A stretch of DNA of 64,000 nt from NCBI GenBank assembly GCA_017893485.1, contig CM030360.1, positions 18,585,971 through 18,649,970 on the forward strand, given 5' to 3'. Source of the DNA: Hemerocallis citrina (taxonomy: Eukaryota; Streptophyta; Magnoliopsida; Asparagales; Asphodelaceae). Position 1 is the first letter of the stretch; every line of letters starts with the position of its first letter. The position numbers and the translations under genes were made by a program. Under the pieces are notes generated by a model. The model did not search any database. It was not told the DNA's origin and worked only from the letters and a program-made list of their open reading frames with translations. Below, in pieces: positions 31,275 through 43,318 of this stretch.

Positions 31275-34200
31275 TGTTGACTCCTAGTTTGGTGTGCACA
31301 AAACGTACTTACAAATAATAATAAGTTTCAATTGAGATGTTCAGATTTTCAGGAATGAATAAAATCAATAAGAGATTCAAAGAGATTCAAAAATAAGTAA
31401 AGAATGAAAGCAATAAAGAAAGATTACAAAATCAAGCAAAAGAAGAAGTCATTCAAAAAAGAGCACATGTTGATTAGTGTAATACGCCGCAAAATAGCAT
31501 ATAGCTATTTTTGCATCATAATCTATGCATAGTTGAGAATTGCACGCGATTATGTATTTTTCTAATAATAATTAATTTTAATTGAGAAATTTCATATGTA
31601 TTAGTTATTCTGAACCTGATGAGGTATATTCGGGATATCTTCTCAATTAAATTGTGTGAATTGTCTCGATTATTTAAACGAGATAATATTTGGAAAAATA
31701 ATATTTTTAACATATATTCTTATATTTTATTAACAAATAAATATTTTATTTGTATATGGAGGTACATATACATATATGGATGTATTTATACCTTGATTGG
31801 GTCGTATATGATATATTGGTACGGATACTTGTATGCATTTTATATATATGTATATGTATATATTTATATGTATATATATTTGTATGAATACATATGTAAT
31901 TGAATTGTATTAAAGTGGATTGTACATATACATACATATGTATAATTGGAGTGTGTATATATATGTATACTGTAGGGGTGTACAAGTGACTCACACACCT
32001 AATAAAAATCCCCCCAACTCTATTTTCCTTCCCCATTTTCTTTTCTCCTCATTCCCTTCTCCACCGACCTTCACCTCTTTCCCCATTTGATGACCACCGA
32101 AACCCAAATTCCCATGGCCAAAAATCCAAATCTCCATCTCCTCTCATTTCTAAACCCAAAATTCTTCTACTTCATCATCTTCTAATCCTTCTACTTCTTC
32201 AAAGAAGCAAAACAAAGGAAAGAAAAAGAGAAGGAAAAGAAAAAGGTGGAGTTTTTGTGTGGTAGAGAAGGAGAAGAGAAGAAGATAGCCAAGCTTCTAC
32301 ACTTGGGTTGTGGTAGATCAAGCAAGCAAAGGAAGGGAAGCAAACAAGCTAGTGGAAGTCTTCTTGGAACAAAAAGTGGGTGATCTCTTAAACTCTAAAA
32401 CTTAGTGTTTAGTTTTTTGGGTATGAAATTGATATGTAGTAGTAGCTATGAAGTTTTGTTACCACGTATGAGTATGTAAACTGCTAGGAAAAGATAGTTG
32501 TATGGTAAAAACAACTCCTTTTATGAGCTTTTTGTTAAAGAAGCATGCTTGTGAGGTATAGTTTGGGAAATTCTAGCTTACAAACGGCTTGAAATTTTGG
32601 ACTCAAATTTTTAGGACTGGTTGTGCTATGTGTCTAGAGCTTCCATGAATTTTTTGGTAATATTGGAGGCCATCTGATAGCCCAAACACTAGACCCAATT
32701 TCGGACAGTGAGTAGCTGAAAAAACTGCTGTTGTGGGAAAGTTGCTGAGTCTTTCTAAAATTGTAACTCAGCATTGGTGGTGTATTTTGAGATGAAATTT
32801 TTTTTGGATACTCTTGTATGTGTCTATGACCATAGTCTTAAATTTCATAATTTTCTAAGATCGTTTGATACCTCAAAGAATTTGTAGATGGCAACTGGTC
32901 TGGAAGTTGTAAGCTGAAGCTATTTGTTTTTTTATTGAAGTTCATCTAGTCTTAGCTACTTGTGTGTGTATGATATTGCTATGAAATTTTTGCAGTAGCT
33001 TGGGATATGTATCTACATCTTGATTCTCAAATTTTATAATTTTTAGATAGCATTTGATCAAGTTTCAAAAATAAATAGTGTAAGGTGGTATAGACCCTGT
33101 TTGGGAATGCAGCTAAATTTTATATCATGTTTGAGGAGTCATAACTATTTGTGTATTATGAATCTGTATGGAAATTTTGGACACAATAGAATGGTATATG
33201 TGTGTTTTACGAATCTCAAAGAGCTTTGGACTTAGGGTTGATTTTTTGTTGAATTTTAAAGTAAACCAGGTTCAGCTTAGTTCAGATTGGCTGGTCTGTG
33301 AAGAAGGATAATTCTGGAGTTGTGTGTTCAGAATTTGGAAGATTGATCAACTAGAGAATTGTAGTTGGGAGTCATAGCTTTCCAAAATATCTGAAATTAT
33401 GTAATTCCAGTTTGTTGTTTGAAAGTTATGAATTTCTAAAGACTGGGGCATATCTAGTCTAGATTGAGACCATTTGTTAAATGAAGCAATTTTGTTCTGT
33501 TTGTACACCTGACAGAAATTGAAGATTTTGAGGACATTAATGATTGAATCTGAGGATGTGTTCACCTAGAAAGTTATAGTAGACACTCCTACCTTTTTAT
33601 AGAATCCAGAGTCGAGTAATTCCGATAAGTGAGCAAATTTATATGCTATTGGAGAAGTGCAACAAGTGCAGGAAGGAATGTACAGCTGAGAGTGTATGAG
33701 GTTTTTATAGTACCAAGATGATTGAATTTGAGAATATGGTTAACTGGAGAGTTGTAGCCTAGGGCCATAGTTTCTCAAAATGGATAGTCAAGCAATTCCG
33801 AATTATATGTTGGAAGTTATGGATGTTGCAAATTTAGCAACCAGCTGCCCTGATCGACTCCAAACTTGTGTTGAATTGGGAACTTGAGGAATTTGAGGAT
33901 ATTGTCTTCTAGGGGATTGCAGTAAAGTCTCCTACCTTTCTAGAAAGCCTGATTTTGTTGGATTATGATGAGAGTAACTTAAGTCGTGGCAAGTGGTATT
34001 TGCTTGAACTACTTACGATTGGAAGATTGATGAGGAATCCTCAGAATACCGCAGTGTGGTGATCTTGAGCTATTAAGTTTAAGATGTTTTAAGCACCTCA
34101 TTGGGACTTAGACATGTTTCCTGTGCTTAGTACTCATGGTGGACACATGAGTGAGTTGAGAATATAGCTATATGGTTGATTTGTGACTGGTGTCTTGATA

Positions 34201-36383
34201 CCTGAGTCTGTCGATGGTTGAGTATTAGTGTTTGCATATGTTTACCGTCATTCACAATTTTTATGTATCTTTTGGGTGCCGTTGGACTACTCGCTGAGAG
34301 GCACGGGCCGGGGGTTATGGTCGAGGACCCGTGAAGGTATTGGAAATCGGTGAATGTTGTGGAAATCGGTGAATGTTGATTCACTGTGATTATTTATTTT
34401 GACAAGACCAGTCAAGCTCAGCATCGATTGATATGACACCATGTATGATTTGAGTAATAACATGTTTTTCAGTAAACTGCATTGATTACGTTTTCCTTAT
34501 TGTTCGCTTGAAGACCGAATTGGTGTTATGGGTGATTCCCTATAATTTGACTTGTTCTAAGAGCTAGAACTAGGCGGTGATAACTAGGATTGTCTCTTCC
34601 TGTCATTAGGGATACGTGCTGTGATGCGTATCTCACACTGTTGATTCCTGAAGTGCCGTGGTAAGAATGGGAGCTTCCTGTCGGATAGGGGGTTTTAGAC
34701 CTTCGAGGCCGTCATGTTCTTATGTTGTGTGGACACGAACGGACCATGGGGATATTGTCCCATGGAACTTCGGTGCCATAGATATGCAGTTTTATATCTG
34801 TAAATTCGTCACAGGCATTTGGTATGATTCGATTTGGGGCATTAGTGGCAACAAGAACCATTGTATTTTTATTTAGCAATAATAACTGCAAGATTACCAG
34901 CCACGATTATATCTATCAGGAACGGGAAGAGTACAATAGTAGAATACATTGCATAGCGAGGGTTCGAATCTCGGAAACTGGAGAAACGGCTTGATCTAGA
35001 GCACATGTAGTATGGGATGCATGCATATCCAGAGTCTTGCTGACATTAGATTAAGTTCATCCATTTTGTACTCTGTATTATACATTAGACTTCAGTTCAT
35101 GGCATACACGAACACTAGGAAATTAGGATGCACGTTTTTTTCCATTCAAGATGATTTGTGGGTGTGCAAGTTGGAGATCGTTGTTTTCTTATCAGCATTG
35201 CGTCAATAGAATTACTGACATACCCCAATCTTTAGGTACCGGTCCTGCTGGACATGCAGGTGTAAAAATAATCATAGTCGCGCAGCGGAAGACTCAAGCC
35301 GAGGGACAAGTCCTAGGAAGATAGATTGGCCACCCAGCAGAGTTTCGGCAGTGACCCGTTGATCACCATTCCGGAAGATAGCTGATGGCTTCTTAGAGGA
35401 GTCTAATCATTTGTAAACAATTGTAATAAGTTTATGTAAAATGTATTCCTTGTTCAAGAATAAGATAAGGGTTGTAATTGTTGATGTAATGAACTATTTG
35501 GCAATAAAAAGTATTTAAATTTCCGTGATATTTACAGTGTTGAGATGCATTTGAAGGCAAAGATTCTTGTTGTGTCACGGGTATCCGGTAACTGGAATCC
35601 AGGGCATTACAATTAGTGCTCAAGAAAGCCATCAAGATTAGTTTTTGTTATTCCATATATGTGAGATTTTATATGTATTTGATTGATTATTGATTAATTA
35701 GTATATGGTAAGAATATAAAGCGGTTTCGTCAGCATAAGTACGATTGCAGTCGACCGTACTACACTGTGGGTCGACCGCACTACAGTCGACCGCTCATTG
35801 CAGTTAAAATGATGTGACAGTCGATCATTCATCTTTCGACTTTTCGATTAAAAGATGAATGGTCGACTGTCCCCTTTTGCGGTTGATCGTACCTCATGCA
35901 GATTCTTTTTTTGAATGTATCGTTTCTATTTTTGAGAGATACACTTCCTAAGTCTATATATTTGGACGAACCCACTGTATATTCTTCACCTATTGCTCTG
36001 AGAAAAATCTTTTGAACTAATCAATTCAACAATCAATCCGAGTGTGTGTGATACTTATTTATTTTCTTCAGTCAGGATCATTAAAGATCTTGAGTTTTTC
36101 TTTTCTTCCACTTCGGTGAGATTAACGGGGCTTGTCTTCGAAGTCCTGTGGGTGAAATAGGTCTTTCGGTCTGAATCCGAGAATCACTGTACTAGGGTTT
36201 GAGTATAGTGCAACGCTTGTGGCAGAAAATTGCTACAAGTAGGTAGTGTGGACGTAGACCTGAGAGTTGAACCACGTTATATCGCTGCGTCACTTGTGTT
36301 TGCTGTGTTTATTTTTTTATCTCTTCTTATTTACTTTGCAACTTAATTTTAATTTTTTTAATTCCGCACAATCACTCTATTCA
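31275..36383 (+). repeat. Sirevirus-like copia LTR, split by a solo LTR
   Basis: It starts TGTTGACTCC after the third PPT (31275-31477) and resumes at 35617 after removal of the inserted solo LTR and one copy of its TSD, ending near TCACTCTATTCA (36383; boundary uncertain). Net length is about 970 bp, usual for Sirevirus LTRs. The resumed part has clustered GGTCGACCG/AGTCGACCG motifs (35746-35800) and an imperfect hairpin at 35816-35871. Confidence 0.6.
31478..35611 (+). mobile_element. Solo LTR of a gypsy element, 4134 bp, with 5-bp TSD
   Basis: Begins TGTAATACGCC and ends GGGCATTACA, flanked by ATTAG at 31473-31477 and at 35612-35616. It contains no internal domain. The 3' end (AATAAAAAG...TCCGGTAACTGGAATCCAGGGCATTACA) and the GTAGTATGGGATGCAT box (about 35008) match the layout of the element 1 LTR, so it is of a related Tekay-like family in plus orientation. 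Solo LTRs form by recombination between the two LTRs of one insertion. Confidence 0.9.
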
Positions 36384-36760
36384 TCTTCCCTAGGATGATT
36401 TACATAACTTTGATCGAAAACAACCAAGCTACAGCTAAAAATGGAAACCATATTGAGAAAAAATATATGGTATTGATCATCTGGTGGAACTATAATTATT
36501 TATGCAAAGACAAAGTGGACAAAACAGTACTAAATAATATTATTGGTTGGGTTTCAAAAATAAATACATGCCTAATCATTACATCAATGTGACCTTGCAA
36601 TGAAGTTGCAACTAGAAAATCCCTGTTACCTTAGTTACACACAATCGTGTACTTAAACTCAAATGCTCAAAAACAATGTATAGGGAATTGTAACTTTAGC
36701 AGACCCATTAGAAGTAAAGTAATGCTTTATCCATTACCAATTTTACAACTATTTTTTTTT

Positions 36761-36847
36761 AGTATTTTAGGTGGCACATTTTTATTAGAGAGTTTTTCTA
36801 CTTACTCTCTTTTCCTCCATCTATTGAAGTGTGTCACCTAAGATAGT
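36761..36847. repeat. 87-bp foldback with 18-bp arms
   Basis: AGTATTTTAGGTGGCACA (36761-36778) pairs with TGTGTCACCTAAGATAGT (36830-36847) with three mismatches. No TSD identified. Could be a tiny MITE or a stem-loop. Confidence 0.5.
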
Positions 36848-37130
36848 GAAGAAAAATATAGTAAAATTGATAGTGGATGTAACATTACTCAGTTGGTTTT
36901 TAGTGTTTTGCTTCGCTGGGCTGAGGTCGAGTTGACTTTTTGTTGATGAGGTCGTCTTCAATAAATATCTTGATATGAGATGTGATATGATAAATCTGTG
37001 GTTGTGCGTAGAGTTCACGATAAAATTATGTCTTTTTAATGATCTTTTAATAAGAATTATTAGTAATTGTGTATAATTAGAATAGAATATAATTTGCAGG
37101 GATTTGAGTGTGCTTGAACATCAAAATTTT

Positions 37131-37262
37131 AAATTTTATTATTTAATTGTTTTAATACATTTAAGCCGAACAATTTTCTAAATTATTTTGTGATTTAAAA
37201 TTTTATTATTTAATTGTTTAAATAGATTAAGCCGAACAATTTTCTAAATAATTTTGTGATTT
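37131..37262. repeat. Tandem duplication of 65-66 bp
   Basis: The two units contain TTATTATTTAATTGTTT, AAGCCGAACAATTTTCTAAA and TTTTGTGATTT with a few differences. Confidence 0.9.
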
Positions 37263-38420
37263 AGTGGCAATGTTTGCCGAAATTATTTTGAGTCCAGCTA
37301 ATTTGGTGTATAAACAGTTTAAACTATTTAAATTACGGGTATTGTTATAAGGTTGTCAACTATAGCTTTAGTTATTACTTACTTTAGGTGCAATTTGGAT
37401 GTAAAGTTAAATTGGGATAACTGGAGATTTTTGAAGCCAAGGGAACTCTTATTATTGAGAGATTGTCTTTTTGGCTTGAAGCAAGAGTAGCGAAGAATTG
37501 CGAAAGCTGAAATCGATGACTATTCTAAAATTTTATCCATGACTATTCTAGAAGTGATGTTTGGTATTGTATCAATGACCATTTTATCCATGACTGTGAG
37601 TGTAGTACCAACAAAAGAAGATAGGTAAAACGTTTCGTTGAGGGTCTAAACGGACTTTTTTTTTTCATTCATTCTGTCATCTAAACGTAAGAAAAAGGAC
37701 AATAAGCAGGCTGAAACGGGTTTAAACGGATAAAAAATGTGTCAAAACAGGCCACAACGAGTCCAAATGGGTTTAAATGGGTTGTTTAAGTGTCTTGTTT
37801 GGGTTCTGGATTTGCACTTTTTAATGTCTTCTTTGAATTGAGGCTATCCAAAATTAAGCAAGGAAAGAACTTGTTCAAGCATCAACATTGTCAAAGGTCA
37901 CCAAAAGATATACTTTGCATGCTTCCTAAATTTTTTTTGATAAACTTATGAACTATCAAATATATATTGTCTGTGCATATGATATGTCATTGCTACATAA
38001 TGAATTCATTAATACCTGTCGCTTTTAATGTATATCCTTTTTAATATAACTATTTTTTTTATTTTTCTCATTTTTAAATATTTTAAAATAATTTTTCTAT
38101 TACAAAATTCAAAATCGTTTTTTCTGTTTAATCCCGGTTTAAACGGAAAAAAATCCTATTGTGCCTGACCATTTCAATCCCGTTTCGTTGTTTGGAACCT
38201 TGGCACCCTTCCATAATGATGTAAGTTGTATCCAAATGATTAGCGTCAGTTCTATAATTCTTTTGTCCATATAATATTTTACTTTCTTAACCCGATGACT
38301 CCCATCATGTTACGAGGGATTATGCTAGTCATCCAAATCAATGTCTTCCTTTGAACTATGCAATTCGGTAAGCACTGACTTTCAATTTCTTATTTTTAAA
38401 ATTTAATTATGTACCATACA

Positions 38421-38990
38421 TTAGATTTGTCCGTGGGAACGTTCCTACGGCACGACTTCGAAACGATACAATATATGAAAAATCTTGTTAACAGTAAACA
38501 ACAATTATATAGCTCAAATTTGAATAGTAAGACAATAATTAGTTGCAAATAAAAGTCCATGTTTCCATTAGCATATGTTCAAAAATAATTATAAATGGGA
38601 GTGTAAAATCAAACTTCTTAGAACTTTGAGGGTGAAAATATGAAATTTAACCGTTAAGGAGATATTTGATGTTTTCAATGTAACATGAGCAATAAAAAAA
38701 GATTAAAAACGAAAAATTTACAAACCTGAAATTTGAAAATCTAAATTTCTGAGTAATTAGGGAGAGAAAGAAAGAGAGATAAAAAATATTAAAAAAGTGA
38801 AAAGAGAAGAGAGAGATAGTAATAAAGTGATGAGTTTTTTTAGTTTTGGGGGAAAACTTTTGGGTTGGGGAGGGACTTTTGGAGGAAAAATGTGTTTTGG
38901 GAGAGTGAATCTAAGTCTTTGATTTTGTTTTAATTGAAAGGAAGCCACTTGATAGTTTTTTTTTTAAATTACCTTGTGTTTTATTTTATA
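38421..38990 (-). mobile_element. Non-autonomous Helitron, copy 1
   Basis: Minus orientation. The 3' end (at low coordinate) reads on the minus strand: hairpin (38433-38448, plus GTGGGAACGTTCCTAC), 8 nt, then CTAA, next to a host T. A hairpin shortly before CTRR is the Helitron hallmark, and there is no TSD. The body matches copy 2 (38991-40435) throughout, apart from the MITE. The 5' end lies near 38990, where copy 2 is inserted. No coding sequence. Confidence 0.78.
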
Positions 38991-40435
38991 CTAGATTTGC
39001 CCGTGGGCACGTGCCTACGGCACGTCTTCGGAACGATACAACACACGAAAAGCTCTGTAAACAGTAAAACAACAATTATGTAGTTCAAGTTTAAATAGTA
39101 TGATAATAATTAGTTGTAAATAAAAGTCGATGTTTCTATTAGTATATGTCAAAAAATAATTATAAATGAGGGTGTAAAATCCAACTTTTTAGAATTTTAA
39201 GTGTGGAAAATGATGAAATTTAATTGTTGAAGAGATATTTGTTATTTTCAATATAACATGTGCAAAAAAAACCATATAAATTCTGAAAATTTTACAAACC
39301 TGAAATTTTAAATTTTAACTTTCTAAGTAAATAAAGAAAGAATAGGAGATAGGGAGGGAGAGAGAGAAAGAGAGAGTTATGAAAAAGTGAAGAGAGAAGA
39401 GAGAGATAGTATGAGTATCCACAGTCGTTTTTCTCATTTGCTATAAAATGGCAGCTACAGTAATAGCAAATACGATCGTTCGCTGCAGTCGTCGTTTGCT
39501 ATATTGTTTCTCATTTTTTAGAGCGACGGTATATGATATACCATCTCATCGTTTCAAATAAATTAAAAAAAGTTAATTACTTATTAACTATTAAACTATA
39601 TTAATTAACTAAATTAAATAATATAATAATAACTAAACCTAATTAATATACTAACTAAACCTAATAACTACTCCTAATTATACGCAATCAGCATTAATGG
39701 TAGCTACTGTGGATGCTTTTTCATGGACGGGGTATCATACCCCGTCCGGGGTATGTATCCCCGTCCCACTATTTTTTTTTTTTTTGTTTTTTTTTTGTTT
39801 TTTTTGTTTTTTTCTAATCACTCAATCCTGGACGTTCATTTATTTTTTTTTTAAAAAAAAACAAATTAAAAAAAAAGGAGAGACGGGGTTTGATACCCCG
39901 TCCGGGGTATCATTCCCCGTCTGAGGGATTACTAAAAAAAAATCATTTTTTATTTGGAGAGACGGGGTATCATACCCCGTCCGGGGTATGTATCCCCGTC
40001 CGACCTATTTTAAAAAAAAATTAAGAAAATTATTGAGACGGGATATGATCGTCCGTCTGAATCGATTAAAAAATAATTAAATCGGAGAGACGGGGTATCA
40101 TACCCCGTTCTTTATAATTTGAGAAAGTTCATTTCGTTTCTCATATTTGAGAAATGAGAATAGGAGGTTTGCCAAAAAAAGGAAAAATGAGAAACGATTG
40201 CAGCGCTCGATTGCTATTTGTTTGCTATAATATGGGAAAATGGGATATATAGCAAACGACTGTGGATGCTCTAATAAAGTGAGGAGTTTTTTAGTTTTGG
40301 CGGGAAAATTTTAATTTTAGGGTTTGAAATTTTGGGCGGAAAAATATGTTTTGCGAGAATCAATCTAGGCCATTGATTTTAGAAGAGATTGAATGAAAGC
40401 CACTTGATAGCTTTCTTTGTAATTTATTATATAGA
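38991..40435 (-). mobile_element. Non-autonomous Helitron, copy 2, interrupted by a MITE
   Basis: Terminus on the minus strand: hairpin (plus GTGGGCACGTGCCTAC, 39003-39018), 8 nt, CTAG (38991-38994), preceded by host A on the plus strand. The 5' end on the minus strand is TCTATATAATAAATT (40435 downwards), fitting TC at the Helitron 5' end. Without the 859-bp MITE and its 3-bp TSD it is about 583 bp. Confidence 0.8.
39413..40271. mobile_element. 859-bp PIF/Harbinger-type MITE with palindrome array
   Basis: Terminal inverted repeat GAGYATCCACAGTCGTTT at both ends (39413-39430; 40254-40271 reversed). TSD: TAT (39410-39412) against TAA (40272-40274); the empty site in Helitron copy 1 (about 38819) reads TAA, so the original target was TAA. 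Inside are six inverted repeats of about 15-22 nt (39528, 39726, 39882, 39961, 40037, 40089). It has no coding capacity; T-runs and A-runs separate the palindromes. Confidence 0.85.
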
Positions 40436-41130
40436 TATATATATATAAATATATATATATACATTAATGAGGTAGGATATATACTCCCATTTTCTGCTTT
40501 AAAAAAAAATCTCCACAAGGACCTTCACCACCTTGATGTGCTTAATTGCTTATTCGTACTTATCTACTATTGTGCTCTCATTCCTTCAGTACCCAATGTA
40601 GTATTGCTTCAAATTAATCATAACATCAATTCAGCTTGTGTGGGTGGCATCCAATGGCATCCAAAGTTGTATGAGAGGGAGCATAAATTTTACACTAATA
40701 TTTGTCTTCTACTTTTTGTTTATATTTATTGTTTTTCAAGGTCGATTGGGAAGAAAGATGAGACTTATGTCTAATTGTCTAAAGCCTTTTTCACCCAGGA
40801 GGGTGGAAGAATTTTTAGGGCGATGCTCCTTCTGTGAAGAGCAACTCCTTCGAAAGGATAGTAATATCATGCATTCCACCCGGGCACATCAGCGGTTGAA
40901 GACCTCGAGGGTCTTTTCCTTTTCGCTGACAAATATGCTCTTGAAGAGTGGTGCTCGCTCTTCGTATATGTGATTTTTATCACATATTGCATTTTCTGTT
41001 TCTTTTCTTGGCTTGTTATGTATTTCGTCTTGTATCCTAATTTGCTTCAGTATTTAATAAATAAATAAAACTCACACTCTCAGCGTTCAAAAAAAATTAT
41101 TTCTAATTGTATAACAATTTAAATTTATTA
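40436..41130. other. Intergenic stretch ending in a LINE-like 3' tail
   Basis: The segment TTCAGTATTTAATAAATAAATAAAACTC followed by CAGCGTTCAAAAAAAA (about 41049-41096) looks like a plant L1 3' end or other poly-A retrocopy on the plus strand. A short open frame (40638-40973) includes EEFLGRCSFCEEQLL, which has the FLx2Cx2Cx3L start of FLZ zinc fingers, but the second half of that domain is not there. Only the tail is moderately supported. Confidence 0.4.
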
Positions 41131-41345
41131 TTATTTGATGTGGTTTGTTTCGGGAGGGTGTGGATGCACCAGGTGTGAGTTCTTTTCGATTTGTATTTTT
41201 ACGAAAGCTTTAATGCGGACGGTGGCCCCGACCCTCAGCCGAGGGAACGGCTCGGGAGTAGGCGGGAGTGAAGTGGAGATTGAATGCTCGGCTCGGATCT
41301 GAAAGCTCGGCTCCGATGCGGAGGCTCGGATCCAGAGTCTCATGT
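41131..41345. other. GC-rich unclassified segment
   Basis: Contains reiterated GCTCGG and CTCGGMTC units (41222-41332) and no conserved frame. It joins the broken 3' end of the hAT transposase relic at about 41345. Confidence 0.4.
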
Positions 41346-43318
41346 ACCTGCACACGGTCTAGAAAAATCAACTGGGTAAAACTTTGCAAATTGCAGTAGC
41401 TTTACCTTATCAAAAGCAGAAAATGAATCTCTTGGATCAAGACAAGCAATGCACAACACCAACTGGGTATTTATTTCATCGAAGCGATGGTTCAACTCCT
41501 GAAGTTGTAAGTCAATCACTGTATAAATATCTTTACACGGTAATGATGAAGGTTTGTCAGTTCCTCGGCTCGATGATGTGATCTCCCAAGTGCTACAAAA
41601 GTTTCATCCATGTTTGGAAATGAAATTTCATTTTTCTTGCAAAACTCGCAAACTTCTTCTAATAAAAACTCCCATTCGTTCTCCCGCAATTTCTGTAATT
41701 GTCTTTTGGTTACACCAACAAGATTGATTGTATTTAGAATGTCTTGGTCCCTTCTCTGTAATGCTTGAGATAACTCGTTACTGATTCCCAATACGGTTCT
41801 CATCAAATGAAAATTAAATACAAATTCAAAATCAAATAACTTCAATAGCATATTTGCATCTCCATGTAGGTCATCCTCATCAATAACTTCAAGTATCTCA
41901 ACTATTGAGGGAAACAAGTGAATTACACTCAAAAGAGTATTAAAGTGCGAATCCAACGTGTCTTCTAAGCGCTTTAGTGTAGCTTATTGATTCAATCCTC
42001 GCCCTATTTCAATTTCAACACTACTTATTTCCGCAATCAATCTCTCAAACTGTTTATCCCGAAGAACATCATGTCGTTTTGCTGAACCTCCAATAATATT
42101 GTACAATTTGGTAATTAAGTTGAAGAATGTGGCAATAGTCCTATGCTTATGAACAACACTAACAAGTGCTAACTGTAATTGATGAGAAAAACAATGAACA
42201 TAAAAGACAGACTGATTTTCTCTCATAATCAATGTGTTGAGACCATTATATTCACCCTTCATGTTGCTAGCTCCATCATAACCTTGTCCACGCAATCATG
42301 ATATACTCAACCCATGATTAGCAAAAAGAATATCAATTGCCTCCTTCAAACATATAGCAGTTGTAGAAGAAATATGTACCGCTCCAAGAATATGTTCAAC
42401 TACACAACCTTTTGTATTCACATAACGAAGACATACAACCATTTGTTCTTTCACGGATATGTCTCTAGATTCATCAACTAAAATAGAGAACAAATCACTT
42501 CCTAGATCATCCATGATTACATTTGTGATCTCAGCTGCTATTGCTTTCACAATATCCTTCTGAATCATTGGGGATGTTAACATATTATTCTCTAGAGCAT
42601 TGTTCAAAACAACTTTTTTCACTTCTTCATTATCTCCAGCATAAAACTCTAGTACTTCAAGAAAGTTTCCGCAATTATCTGATTCATCAGATTCATCATG
42701 TCCTCGAAATGAAAATCCTTGACGCAAAAGCAATTTAATAACTTTAATTGAAGCAAGTAAACGCGTGCGATACTCCATTCGAACTTTGACAGACTGCTTT
42801 ACCAACTGAACATCTATATGTTGTCTTTGATTTATTAAATCAAGACACTTCTTCATGCATGAATTATGAATGCTATTATGACCTCCTACATGCTCTTTGA
42901 ATTTGTGTGGCCCTTTCTTCCAATTTGTAAATCCTTCACCAACAAACTTGTCACCACCACTTTGAGAACCACTTTCGGGCTTGAATAAATAACAACATAA
43001 ACAGAATGCAGCATCTTTAGACACATTATACTCCAACCAACCCCTATTAGGGTGTTCTTGAAACCAATTAGGAAGAAACTTTCTTTTCTCGTTGCCAAAA
43101 TTCCTAGAAGGGAAGACATGGGACTTTGGTTGACACGGACCTTTTTGCCAATAATGCCTTAGAATTATCTCTCTATCATTAGCATCAAAGGAATAAATAT
43201 TTTTCCTATTTCCAGGATCAGATACAAGGTCATCAACGTTCAGCTCTACACGAGGACGAGGAGAACGAATACTTCAATCACCATCCTCCCTTGATATTCT
43301 TTTCAAAAATTTATCCAT
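41346..43318 (-). pseudogene. hAT transposase, ZMYM1/TTF-DUF4371 type, truncated
   Basis: ATG 43318 (MDKFLKRISREDGD) then a TGA at 43276-43274. A TTF-type zinc finger region follows (CQPKSHVFPSRNFG, W-F-x-E-H-P, CLCCYLFKPES), then DUF4371 features (LVDESRDIS, about 42480; GQGYDGASNM, about 42280). Further breaks: TGA 42298-42296, TAA 41986-41984, and a 1-nt frameshift near 41524 before VIDLQLQELNHRFDEIN and LLQFAKFYP. Homology ends at about 41345, before the C-terminal hAT dimerisation domain. All segments otherwise share one frame, so the decay is by point changes. Confidence 0.85.

Larger units (their letters stand above)
36384..38420. other. Intergenic sequence with a small foldback and a short tandem duplication
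   Basis: No conserved ORF. A 66-bp duplication lies at 37131-37262, and an 87-bp foldback at 36761-36847 is described separately. GTTTAAACGG-rich stretches (about 37640-37800, 38130-38150) hint at a degraded transposon terminus, but no pair of ends could be defined. Confidence 0.5.

Noticed and set aside
31740..31980. Open frames in a TATATG-rich stretch of the first solo LTR
   Set aside because: Low-complexity AT repeat; frames encode only Y, I, H and T runs.
37620..38200. hAT or Mutator-like element suggested by GTTTAAACGG and CGTTTCGTTG phrases
   Set aside because: No matching terminal inverted repeats or TSD could be defined.
39726..40110. CRISPR-like array of palindromic repeats
   Set aside because: Plant nuclear context, irregular spacing, low-complexity spacers and location inside a MITE with TIRs and TSD.
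40638..40973. FLZ zinc-finger gene fragment
   Set aside because: Only FLGRCSFCEEQLL matches the first half of the motif; the second Cys pair and the usual DIYMY block are missing, so the match may be chance.
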